Assembly: GCA_022836615.1 (NCBI GenBank)
Contig: MU405345.1
Location: 45,034-109,033 of the forward strand
From: Annulohypoxylon bovei var. microspora
Taxonomy: Eukaryota > Ascomycota > Sordariomycetes > Xylariales > Hypoxylaceae
Direction of reading: 5' to 3'
DNA length: 64,000 bases
Positions 44,664 to 55,600 of the stretch are shown one piece after another. The position numbers and the translations under genes are program-made. The stretch's first letter is position 1. Each line of letters starts with the position of its first letter. The notes under the pieces were generated by a model. The model saw nothing but the letters and a program-made list of their open reading frames with translations. It ran no database searches and was not told the origin of the DNA.

Positions 44664-47008
44664 TTAGTCTAGCTGCTCCATAATGCAACGCTTTTCAAGT
44701 AGGTTCGTTTCGTCGAGTACGAGGAAAACAGTATCGAATAAACGACGTATACTATCATAATAGAGGTTTTTTTCATTTTTCACCCTGAGATAGGAAGTAA
44801 GGTAACCGAGCATGAGTTGGCAGGTGTGCTTGCCTAGATCTGTCTCGGTTATGCCGTATTTGTGTAGTTTGGTGTCAAGGTGTTTGTCTAGGACCCCGAT
44901 AATCGAACGATGGGTAAATAAGAGAGAATGTAGTTCAGGAAATTCATCATGGCATTTCAATTCAAGTAGCCCATTGAATCGAGCATCAACTTCTTCTTCT
45001 GTAAAGTTATTCCAGTTAACACAGTCGCCCGGGTGGCCACTTGGTTTTACGTGTTCTCGAAGCAGCAAGTCCCACAAGTAGGATGCACCGTAAATAGGCA
45101 CGATCACTGGCTTAAATATTGCTAAGGTCTCAAATTTGTAGACTATAGCTAGGAGAATATATGCTTCCCGTTGGTATTGAGGGGACATTGAATCGAGCAT
45201 TTGCTCTAGGTAAGGATTCAGTTCTTTTGGTGCGGTGCGAACATGTTCCCATAGCTCATCTAGCCTATAATATCCAAGATACTTTCGTCGTATCTCAGAA
45301 ACCATAAGCCGAGCCCAAAGGAAGACACCGTGGGCCGATTTAACAATATGTCTTATTAGGCAGTTAATACTACATATGTGTAGCGACCCGTAGCGCCTGC
45401 AGAGGTTTTTGGTGTTTTGCTTGCAGGTATATTTTAGGTCCGAGAATCGGGGATGATCCTTCAGGCGCCCAGTAACAAAGGTCTGCATATCTTCCCTAGT
45501 GAGGTTCTGCAATCGAAATTTCTGGTTACGGGTAATGGATCTGAACACCTCATACTCTCTGCTGGATACACATATCTTGACCTTCTCATTTGACTGGGAA
45601 GTCCAATCTTGGATGGTTCGCACCAGGTCATTGTAATCCTGGGCATTTCCTTCCTCCTCGAACTCGTCAAGGCCGTCGATAAGTATAAATATCTTGTGTC
45701 GCTCTAGAATCCGAGGGTCACCCATCAGCATGTCACATGCTCGAGATATCTTGTCGTCGTCAAGATATGTGTGAAGTCCGGTGTTGCGCCCATCAGGTCC
45801 AGGTAAAAGTAGCCCAAAGAGTTCAGGGGCATGTTCTAGGGCAGACTTCAGTAAGAAACGCCTTAAGCCTTGCAGCCTATTCTGACCCGACCCGGATTTC
45901 CAAAAGAAGTATTTCATGCGGAGGAGTTGTGATTGCCCAGCCCACTGCATCAGATTCTTCTCTGTGTCTTTATGATTCCAGATGAATTTCATCAATGTTG
46001 ATTTACCGGAGCCAGGTTTCCCAAGAATGTGGAAGATGTCTTTGCCGTCGCGTAGCCAATCGACAAATGACAACTTGAGGTCTGGTTCGACTTTAAAGAC
46101 CTTTTCCGGGTCATGAAAAATCCATTCGAAGGTTTCTTCGTGGGCAGCATGAACTTCGTCGTATCTCGGATTCGGTCTCATGCTATTATTTCCGTCGCCT
46201 AGCATCTGGAAGACGTGATGGAGGTCTCGCGCCGTTTGGGCTTGGCGACACAGACTCAGAGCTTGCTGCAATTTATTGGGAACATCACTCAATATGTTCA
46301 GATTTTGTTGAACGGCATTGAGCTGTTGTTTCAGGCTGTAGTTCCGGACGTGTTCTTCATCGAGGGCTTTCCCGACTTTGCTGATTTGGATTCTAATAGT
46401 TCCAGCGTCAATATAACTTCTCAGTGCTTTATTAGGAAAATTTTATATAGTATATTTATTTTCCTTCGTCTAGAGAATGAAGTCCAGCAACAAAGGTAAC
46501 GAGATTGAGAGAGTGCGAGGATTGCGAGAAAAGGGCCGCAACCCTGGGTAGGTGTATGAACATAAGACCGAACATACCTTGCAGATGCCGCGAGAGCTAG
46601 ATGAAGCGTTTGTTGACGCTTTTCTAGATTATCTTGGAGGACTTTAAGGTCATCCTTGTTACGATGCGTTCTTATGACTACGCTAAATGCGCTTTTCATC
46701 GAGGCAGGCCTTTTCGTTCGACATCGATCTAGTAAGGTTTCAATATCTGACGAGAAGCCCTGACACTCGCTGGCCACAGTTTGGATATGAGTATCTTCGA
46801 TACCTGCCTTCTTTAATACATCATGGCCACGACGAACATCTTCAAGAATGGCGTCCAGTTCATTAGTGAATGCAAGTAACCGCTCATGTTCCTTTGGCAA
46901 GCCTGCAACCGAATTGTAGACATCTCTCGCCTTTTTGGCGCATTTGATTGCTCGTTCAGTTAGATCGAACACATTGCAGACAAGAGCTATTGCTGCTACG
47001 GATTCCAT
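44664..47008 (-). CDS. NACHT-domain STAND (NLR-like) protein
   Basis: Exons 47008-46578 and 46419-44664 are joined across a 158-nt intron (GTATGT donor, CTAAT branch, TGAG acceptor, phase 2), giving 728 residues to the first stop. Residues ~1-145 form the all-helical N-terminal domain found in fungal STAND proteins (ESVAAIALVCNVFDLTERAI). The NTPase has Walker A GKPGSGKSTLMKF at about 277 and Walker B KIFILIDGLDEFEEE at about 391. A DUF7791-like helical region follows. Such proteins act in fungal non-self recognition and regulated cell death; nucleotide binding switches them on. The start at 47008 is the first real ATG of the frame. No WD, ankyrin or TPR repeats are seen; the frame continues beyond the stop into a TM-tailed segment. 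See the adjoining entry for the break. Confidence 0.8.
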
Positions 47009-47760
47009 CGTAGAACTCAATATCGTTCAGGTCGATAAAGGAATTATATGCTGACATGGCATTGTCATATCTTTCTAAGAGGGGGATTGAGTGTGATGCT
47101 TGGATGAGAGGGCCATGAAGAAATGTGCTGACCGCCTTTCACTTCCCAAGCCACATTCTCATATGATACTACCAGATTGGTGCTTAGAGTGATAGAGGTA
47201 GGTAGGCTATGTTGGAGATAGCGCAGGGTTGATGAGCTGCCCAACCGGAGGGCTTGCTCGTATATTGTACGTGGCTTATAAACAATGCAGCGCCCGTTAG
47301 TATTGTCGTTCTCATTGACTGCCTTGTCTATTCAAATTGCCCAACCTTGCATGACATAGAGGGCTAGGCAGACTTTGAGTAATACCCCGAGTGCCTACCT
47401 AGGTACCTTCTATGTAGGTAAATGATGGCTTAGAATCGATAAGTTGCAAATAGGGGGAGGTATCGCCAATTTAGCTTTTAAAATTACAGATTACACACAA
47501 TTATAAATAGAGAGATAGATGAGAAGAGCAACGAAGCTATGAGTAGCTGTTCGGTATTTAAGAAATCAAGTTATATTTACCAACTATGTACTGGTCTTAT
47601 GTGCATGTATAGTACGTCAGTATTTATGGATGGTGTCACAGCATTAGATTATTTGCCCGACCTACTACATAAAAGGAAGGGAAAAAAAGGGGGAGGGGTT
47701 GTGAACCGAGCACAATTAACAAAAGAAAAAAAAGAAAAAGGGTTCTTCAAAAATAAATAA
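47009..47760. other. intergenic: NACHT gene promoter and tRNA flank
   Basis: No gene seen. Contains a CTACCTAGGTACC element at about 47395, A-rich runs at 47670-47740, and the tRNA terminator at its right end. Confidence 0.55.
47749..47753 (-). terminator. RNA polymerase III terminator of tRNA-Thr
   Basis: A run of five T on the minus strand, 7 bases downstream of the tRNA 3' end, suited to Pol III termination. Confidence 0.7.
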
Positions 47761-47855
47761 TGCCCAACACAGGAGTCGAACCTGTTGCCTCCTCATTGCA
47801 TCTGAGGATAATCAAGATATACTAGTGAGGCGCTCTACCGGTGAGCTAGTCGGGC
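47761..47855 (-). tRNA. tRNA-Thr (anticodon AGT), intron-containing
   Basis: A complete cloverleaf can be drawn on the minus strand. The acceptor stem is GCCCGAC/GTTGGGC with one G-U pair and an encoded discriminator A. The D arm is GCTC/GAGC, the anticodon stem CCTCA/TGAGG, the variable loop AGGCA, and the T arm ACAGG-TTCGACT-CCTGT. The anticodon loop is interrupted. U33 followed by AGT and A37 gives Thr(AGT), then a 23-nt intron at the standard position (47819-47797), then A38. The spliced anticodon arm closely resembles yeast tRNA-Thr(AGU). Internal A and B boxes are intact and a T5 terminator follows. Confidence 0.93.
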
Positions 47856-48269
47856 TTGTAGGGTCGTAACCGTGGGGCGATCCAAGGTGGCGAATGAGAT
47901 TTAGTTTCGTGAAAGCAGTTTATATAGTTGGTTTTCTAAAATCTAACTCCACTGTTTGAGGGTTGATCACACAGCCAAAAAGCGCCATGCATTAACTAAC
48001 CATGGCGGTATGAGTACTGGATTATTTGGAAATTTAGACATAGAAATTCACAAAACTGTTCAATTCTCAAGATGTCCACAGACTGCTAGAGGACGGGCTA
48101 TACGTTGCTAGAAGACGAGGGTATCGCTTATACTAGGCTTCGTTCACGGACTCACAAAACTTGAACCTACAGAGAGTTTTCGCATAGCGCATTAATCGAT
48201 GCCCTCAACCAGCCCCCCTCAATCGCAATTTACCCCGGTCCAGGTACGAGCAAAACACATACATATTAT

Positions 48270-48310
48270 ACATATGTACCTAGATATTTTACATATGTAC
48301 CTAGATATTT
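48270..48310. repeat. two-copy tandem repeat, 21-bp period
   Basis: ACATATGTACCTAGATATTT occurs at 48270-48289 and again at 48291-48310 with no mismatch. It carries the CATATG and GTACCTAG elements. Confidence 0.85.
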
Positions 48311-48400
48311 ACGCAATTATCTCCTCGCGACCGGTATTTGTGTAGCAACTAAAAGTTAACGTAATATTTAGTCCATTGCTAGATGGATGCTCTAATATGT

Positions 48401-48420
48401 ATCTGATCTGATCTGATCTG
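48401..48420. repeat. ATCTG microsatellite, four copies
   Basis: Four perfect ATCTG units, followed by TCTG/TCTG. Confidence 0.85.
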
Positions 48421-49124
48421 TCTGTCTGCCAGTCTGTGTAAGCCAAACGTGCTCGCGTGCCCGCGTCAGCTAATCTATTATACACCTGCAAGTGTCCCCT
48501 CTTTCTTTCCTTCACCCCATCCCACGCCCCCCCCCCCCTTTTTTTTTTGTCCTATTCCATTCCACCATTTCTTTTTTCCAATTTTCCCTTCGTAGAGACA
48601 GAGACGAAAAAAAAAAACTTTTCATTGCCTTCCTTTTTAGCCCCCCGAGGATGAAAAAAAAAAAAAACGCCGATAGAGAGAAGAAATGCGCGGAATGCAG
48701 CGTCGTGAATCATTCGGTTCGCGAGAACCCCCGGTCTGCGAGGCGGAAACGGTGCCGCCCGGATCGATAGTTCAGTCTAGCTCGTGATCGTGTCGTAAGT
48801 TCGTGCGCGCGTTGGACGTAGGAAAGTGCTTTTCTGTGCCCCCCTGCGACCTGAAAAGAGAAAGGAGAAAGCCATATCCGCGAACGCGCGTATGTAGAAG
48901 CGTTAGGTAATAAATCGTCGAAGCAAAATGCAGCGCTGTAGCTCGATGGGTAAGAGATGCTGGTCGTAAGTGAGACGATAATGCGAAATCCGAGAAGATA
49001 TGTGAGAAGGCGTCGCGCCGCTAACGAATGCTAAGTAAATACTTCTCCCTTATCTCCCATCTAATCGGGAGATTTCCAGTTTGCATAACGATGTTGGATT
49101 AGGTTCGTTCTAGCTTTCCGAACC

Positions 49125-51897
49125 TTAGGATAGACGCGCTCCACTAGAGTGCGAGGTCTCGCCCATAGCTTCCTCTGCGCCATTACCGGCTCCGGTGCTG
49201 TTCTCATCCAGAGACTCGAGGGAAGAGTAGGGGTTCACGGCTAGGAGACCGCCGCCACTACCACTACGTGCTCTGGATGATCCGCCGGCATCATTGGCTT
49301 GAGAGTGGTTGGCGGGATCTGTCATAGAATAGCTCGCTCCTGATGGTCCCGTACTGAAAGTGCGAGCAGGGGGCGCGATGGGTCCGAAGGGAGATCCGTA
49401 GGACACTGCGAAGAAGAGTTAGTTATATGATCTCTGCAATCTCACTCCGCTAAAATGAATTCGCGAGGATATAAACAGGAGAGAAATGGAACCAAAAGCA
49501 AAAGCAAAACAGTAACGTACCTATCGGGTTTCTCATACCAGATCCCACACCTCGCGTCATGCCACGACCAGTTCCCAAGGACTTCTGCTCGGACGAATGG
49601 TGCTCGCCACTGCGTCGCCAGGACGGGAGGCCCGGGGCCGTCGGGCTCGAAGCCAAGCCCGCGCCATCGGCCTTCCCCTCGACGAAGCCAACGCCAACGC
49701 CCGCCGAAGAAGGCGCAGCCCCCGGGCCCGGCGCGCCCCCGCGGCTCATGAAGCGGCTCGCGCTCAGGCCGGTCAGCTCCTGTGCGCCGTCGCCCAGCGC
49801 GGCCGCGATCCCGGCGCCGGGCGCGGGGCCGGGGCCCTCGCGCTGGCGCGACAGGTCGGCCTGGTGCTTCTTCCACCAGGCGGGGAAGCCGTGGAACAGG
49901 CCGAGCGCGTGCTGGGTCACCTTGTCGAACGGCATCTCGTGCTTGTACTTGCAGCCCTGCTGCGTGAAGGCGCACACGCCCTCGTGCACCCACTTGTCGC
50001 AGTAGATCTTGGGCCGGCGCTGGGGCTGCTGGCCTCCCGCGCCGCCGCCGCCTCCACTACCACCTCCTCCTGCATTGCTTTGACCGCCGTGTCCGCTGCT
50101 GTTGTGGTTCGGGTTCGAGTGCGAGTGCCCTCCCTGGCCGCCGCGCCCGTGGCCGCCGTCGAAGTGCTGCGGCAGCGAGTACGAGTGCGCGTGGCCGTGC
50201 GCGCCCGAGGCCGCGGCGAGGGCCGTGGCGGTAGAGCCGGAGGCGCTGATGCCCAGGCCGCTGCCGCCGCTCGACAGGGAGAGCGAGGGCTGGTGGTGGT
50301 GCGGGGGCGTGGGGGGCGTGGACGCGACGATGTTGTCGATGCGGGACTGTGGCGGCGGAGGGACTGTTAGCTTATAGGGTTCCAACGCATAATACATATA
50401 TACATCTTCCTAACTCCCAACACATGACACGTGTGTATCATTGTACAGACAATGCAAGTGAGGCGTGAAAAGAAGATTCCACGGCATTCCGACAGTTTCG
50501 GAGTGTGGGGTCAGGGGCCGCGTTTGCACCTTCCCGACATCGCGACTTCCACCAGAATCGCCGACGCAGGAAAGGGAAACCGCGGGAAATGTTTTTTTTT
50601 TTTTGGACTTACAACGGGGAGGTGAGGAAGGTACGCGGGCGCGTTTCCGGGGCAGGTGTTTCGAGAAAGCTCTGTACTTACCTGGATGGTGTCCGAAGGC
50701 GAAGACGGCGTGTGGGGAGGGCTCTGCGGGCGTGTTTAGTAAATGGAAATCGACTGGATGACGACAAACGACAACAAATGAAAAATACAAAAAAAAAATC
50801 GTGGCCGTGTAGTTATGATGGTAATAGTAGTAGTAGGAGTCGTAGGCAGTAATAGAAAAATAGTAGCTTACCTTGAGAGAAACCGCCTCAGTGTTGCTCG
50901 ATCGGCCGTTAGGTGGTCGTCCGAGCGGTAGCGGCAAGATCATCATTCCCGCGTTGCCCTGCTGCAGGGCAGGCACGTCCTTCAGCGGCGGTAGCATGTC
51001 GACGGGCACTAGTCGCGTGTACTGGCCGTTGCCGCGGTCGAAGCAGTACGCGTAGATACTCTCCGTCTGCATTTTGGGAAAGTGCAATCCCGTAGTAGTA
51101 GCAGGCGCTCCTTCACCCGCACCTGCACCAACTCCCGTTCCTGCAATCATGCTTGCGTTCATACCCGTGCCTGTGCTAGAGCCCATACCTGTGCCAGAAA
51201 CCGCCATAATGCCGGTGTTGGGGTTGGAAGAGCCGGTCATAAAATCGAGCTGGTGCTGCTGGGGGAACTGCTCCATGCGAGGGCTCATGTAGGAGATTTG
51301 CTGGGACTGCTGTCGCAGGGTGGCGGAGGAGTGGGGGTTCATGGTCATGGAGAGGGGAGTAGGGGAGCTGTCGAACGGCGTGTACTCGCCGCTGCTGCCG
51401 CGGGAGGAGTAAGCTTCGTCGGCGGCTGCCTGCGAGCGCCAGTTAGAAGAGGCGAGACCTCGAGAGGAGATGGTTAGCTGCGGCATGTTAGATCGCAAGG
51501 CTTGGGTTGGGAAGTTTTGCTGCTGAGGAGAAGTTTGGGTCTGCTGGATCTGGGTGCCGTTGGTGTTTGTGTTTGTGTTGGTGCGGTCCGTAATGATTTT
51601 AGTTCGTCGTTCGTTAATGGACTGGAACGGGTTACGATCCATTCTATGGTGCTGTTCGGAAAGGGAGCTGGGGTTACAGTGTAATTCGGCGGTTGATGCA
51701 AGATCGACCAGTGCTGATTGTTGAGAGGGAGAAGGAGTGACAGTGAGAGAATCAGGTGAGGTATTTCGAGAGGAAGAGTGAGAAGGAGAGGCACCGGAAG
51801 AAGTGTAAGACAAGTCGGAGGGAGACTTGATGGGAGCTGTTCCGGAAATAGTTGGGTGCGAAGGTGAAGATGAAGTAGTTAGGTTGGCGGTATCCAT
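49125..51897 (-). CDS. C3H (CX8CX6CX3H) zinc-finger protein
   Basis: Four exons (51897-50872, 50723-50682, 50346-49521, 49405-49125) encode 724 residues. Introns are 148, 335 and 115 nt with GTAAGC, GTAAGT and GTACGT donors, and all phases match. Exon 2 is only 42 nt. The zinc finger lies at about residues 469-497: KIYCDKWVHEGVCAF then TQQGCKYKHEMPFD, a C-x8-C-x6-C-x3-H finger, followed by QHALGLFHGFPAWWKKH. C3H fingers usually bind RNA, so a post-transcriptional role is possible. A second conserved block is IYAYCFDRGNGQYTRLVPVDMLPPL in exon 1. The rest is low complexity: Ser/Thr/Gln-rich N-terminus, His/Gly-rich middle, Gly/Pro-rich after the finger. The GC-rich third exon gives a 257-residue antisense frame that I treat as a shadow. 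Confidence 0.85.
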
Positions 51898-52688
51898 ATT
51901 GAAGAAGGAAAAAAAAAGAATAGGATTAAAGGAATGGCTGCCGCCTGGGCTTAGCAATAGAATATCAAAGAAAAGTTAACTTGACGCGCAAACGGGCAAC
52001 TCGGAAGGGAAAGGGACCACGAGCCGTATTATTTATACCGGCATGCGAGCCCGGATCAACAATGTCGGGAGAGTGGTACAAGATGAGATCTAAGGCGGTT
52101 GACTTTTAAATTACAACGGCCCCTGAAGATACTACCAACAAGGCGATCAGAAAAAAGAGCTTAGACGGGATCTCCAAGAAGAGAAAGTAGCAAGCCCTTT
52201 AAAGGAAGGCTAAGACTACTTCCTCTCGTTGAGCAAGCTAGTACGCACACACCGCACCTACGCATACCCTAGGCACACATACACGCATTACTATCACAGC
52301 CGTTTGCTGGGAAACCTCAAATAAGGTTAGATGCATTCTACGGTTACCTGCAGCTCTGTCTTGTGTTTCCCACGTGACAAACGGCCTGTATACTGTTAGA
52401 CAACAGACAAAACCCATTAGAAATGTCTTAGTTGTAAATCAAAGATGGGGATAATCCTTTTAAATTAATACCTAGGTACTGAGTGCATTGGCTATCTGTC
52501 TGTGTCATGCTAAGGCAGGGAAGGGGTATGGCCAATAGCAGAGCAATAGCAGGATGCTTTCCTTACCTACTTACTCTCAAGCAAGCAGTAAAGTATCTAG
52601 CTACCTACAGGCAATCCGTTGGAAATGCAATGCATTAAGTCCGCGTCCTCATCTAAACGTTTGCCACGAGCTTCGGCGTTATGAACGT
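51898..52688. other. intergenic: promoter of the C3H gene
   Basis: Upstream of the C3H start and downstream of the remodeler stop. No gene seen; one TACCTAGGTA element at about 52470. Confidence 0.6.
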
Positions 52689-55600
52689 TTACCGCCCCGA
52701 TAGTCGTCGGAGCTGGTTGATGAGCAGATCTCTGAAGGATCGAACGTTGGGTTGATCTCCATTGACTCTGAGAGAATCGATCGCGATCCTTAGTGAGATT
52801 TGAGAGCTAAAATCAATGCAGCTTTGGTCGGCTGGGTGTCTGGCCCTGCAGATTAAGCAAGTCCCTCTTTCATCGATAGGAAAGATGGACAAAGTATTCG
52901 AAGAACCATTCGGAAGTTCATTACTGGTTGATGGCGTGGTTATCTGGGTCGATTTCAACACCTTTGACGAGGGTGTTGGCAAGGGGACATTCGAGGTTAA
53001 ATGGAATAGGTTGGTCGAAGGTTTGGTCGAAGGCTTGGTCAAAAGCTGTTCTCGACCGGGCATCGAAGCTACAAGATTAGGATTTATATCGGAGGGTAAC
53101 GAGAAACGAAGAGGAGGACGTTGATGCGGTAGTATCTGCGGTTGTGCCATTGCCTGACTGAGTGGCATTGCTCTGGCTTGCGGAGTCGGGCCTATCATTT
53201 GGGTCATATCGCGATGCCCGTTTTGCGGAGTTTTGAGGGCGGACGTCGTTAGCTCCCTCGCCACCGTGAGGGCTTTGTTGATCTCCGGTGCTGCGGCGAC
53301 CGTGGATGCTGCTGCTGCGGGTACTGAAGCTGGTACTGTTAATCTTTGAGGATCTTCTTGCTCGCTTGTTTGGGGAGTTCTGTAGCAGTGTCGGTGCTGA
53401 TTTTGGGCATTTACCTTTGGCCCTCTTGTTTCTTGATAGCACCCGTTCCTCTTCCTCGTAAGCTCCATCGTCGTTATCAACTTCGACGCCGTTGTCGATG
53501 TATAGCTCGTCTTCGATATCAACATCGGAGCCGCCGCTATCTGCTTCCGGGAGCTGTTTCTCTGTCAAAATCACAACATCCTCATTATCGTCGTCGACGT
53601 CATTAACGTCTTCAATGAAACTCACGTTGGTGCTGTTGTAGTCAACCCCCTAGATTATATTAGCCGCTAGCTGCGAAACGGTTGGGCTATACTTAATGTT
53701 ACCTTAGTATTACGTCGCCTAGCACCGCGACCATATACCTCTTGCGTGGCCGCAAGCTCTCGTTGATGCTCCTCCTCTCGTGCCTTGAGAATATTTTCCC
53801 AAACGCTCGTGTCTGCCGCCGATGCGCCGTTATCGTCAGTGCCGAGGTTGTCAGTCAACGAACCTGAATCATTAGCCCAAACACGCGCAATCGAGAACTG
53901 AGACTCAGGAGTTTCATCATCAGCACCCGTATTCTCCATCTGACTTCTGTCGAGTAGCTTGTCAACTGATGCTGAGTCGTACGTGATCTTGACCTTGTCC
54001 TTATCGCTAAATAAAGACTCGGCACCTTGTTTCAAGATTGACTCGATATCATGGCTGCTATCATCTTTGGCATCCAGACTCTCGATGAGAGCATGATCGA
54101 GAGCCATCTTCTTTCGGCCCGCCTGCATTATGTTCTCTTCAACGGTATTCTTCGTCGTCAGTTGAAAGCAAAGGACCTTCTTTCTCTGGCCGATTCGATG
54201 GGCTCGGGATATAGCCTGTATGTCTTGGTGTGGATTCCAATCTGGGTCACATATTATGACGGTATCTGCCGTGGCAAGATTGATACCAACACCTCCGGCA
54301 CGAGTGGACAGAAGCATCGCGAACAGCGGCGAGTTAGCATCATTGAACGCATCAATCTGCCTCTGTTTCTTTAGAGCATCTAGATTGCCGTCGATTCGTC
54401 CAAATGGAAGACCTAGCATGTCAAGGAAATCTTCCATGATATTGAGAAAGCCTAAGAACTGGCTGAATATCAATACGCGATGACCTCGCTCTTTGAGCTT
54501 CGGAAGCATAATCTCTAACAGCAAGAACTTTGGCGACGCCTCAATTAGGTTTCGTTGCGTCTGTTCGTAATCAAGGGTCTTGTCTTCGACGTTGTTGTTG
54601 AAACAAAACGGATGGCAAAGGCATTGGCGGAGATCTGCTATGATGTTGCTCAGATTCTTGCGGTCGCCTGCCTTCATCTTCCCTTTAGAGATGATAGCCT
54701 TGATTAGCTCGGGATTTCGAGCTATGATAGATTTTGACAGTTTCTCCTGTAAGACTGTCATTGTTACAGGGACAATGATCTGGGCCATGGGTGGCAAGAA
54801 CTTCAGAACCTGAGCTTTGGTACGCCGTAGGAAATGGGGACGGATGAGTTGGTGAAGCTCTGGAAGGTTCTCCTTGGTTAACACGTCATATTCAGCGTCT
54901 AGTTTCTCGGCGTTATGTTTAGAGTCAATGAACTGGAGAAGATTGAATAGTTCTCTCTTGTTATTCTGCAGCGGTGTTCCTGTTTAGTGTTAGCGAATTG
55001 CTTCTACTAGGTGGATGAATAATTGTTATCTCTTACCTGTTAGCAAGATTCTACAAGGAACTTTCAACTCGACTAGCGTCTTGTAGAGCTGCGTGTCTTC
55101 ATTTTTGAGCCTCTGGCCCTCGTCGACGATCAAGCCTACCCAGTTGACACCTGGGAACGTATTCTTAATCGTGTTTGCCGCATCGTAAGACATGATGACT
55201 ACGTGTGCCTTCATCCCATCCTTGACCCCGTTAGGGAAAAGTTCATGCCTGTAGGCTAAGTCCTGAGGTGTTTTGCCTCCATGATATGTTACAACTCTAA
55301 GTGAGGGGGACCAACTTTTGAGTTCCCGGCGCCAATTAGGACAGGTCGCACTCGGAACGACGATAAGGAATGGCCAGCAGCATGGCTTGTCTAGGGCAAG
55401 TGAGCTAACGAAAGAGACGATTTGAATCGTTTTGCCCAGTCCCATCTCGTCGGCAAGAACCATGTTCTTTTGCTGATGGAAATTGAAAAGAAGCCAATTG
55501 ACACCCTCCATTTGATATAGCATTAGAGAACGATCTTTGGTAAGGCTTGGGGGCTGGGTCTTGAGCTCGCACTTCTCCCCGAAGTCAAGATCTCGGTATT

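Larger units (their letters stand above)
47856..49124. other. intergenic, 1.3 kb, with simple repeats
   Basis: No gene seen. It holds a tandem 21-bp duplication (48270-48310), an ATCTG microsatellite (48401-48420), a long C-run followed by a T-run (about 48527-48549) and A-runs near 48607 and 48655. A D-arm-like TAGCTCGATGGG near 48949 does not extend to a full tRNA. Confidence 0.55.

Noticed and set aside
48931..49000. tRNA-like gene
   Set aside because: TAGCTCGATGGG resembles an A box, but no B box or acceptor stem pairs with it.
49597..50370. 257-residue plus-strand frame in the C3H gene
   Set aside because: Antisense to a GC-rich coding exon; Arg/Ala/Gly-rich composition is an artefact of the other strand.
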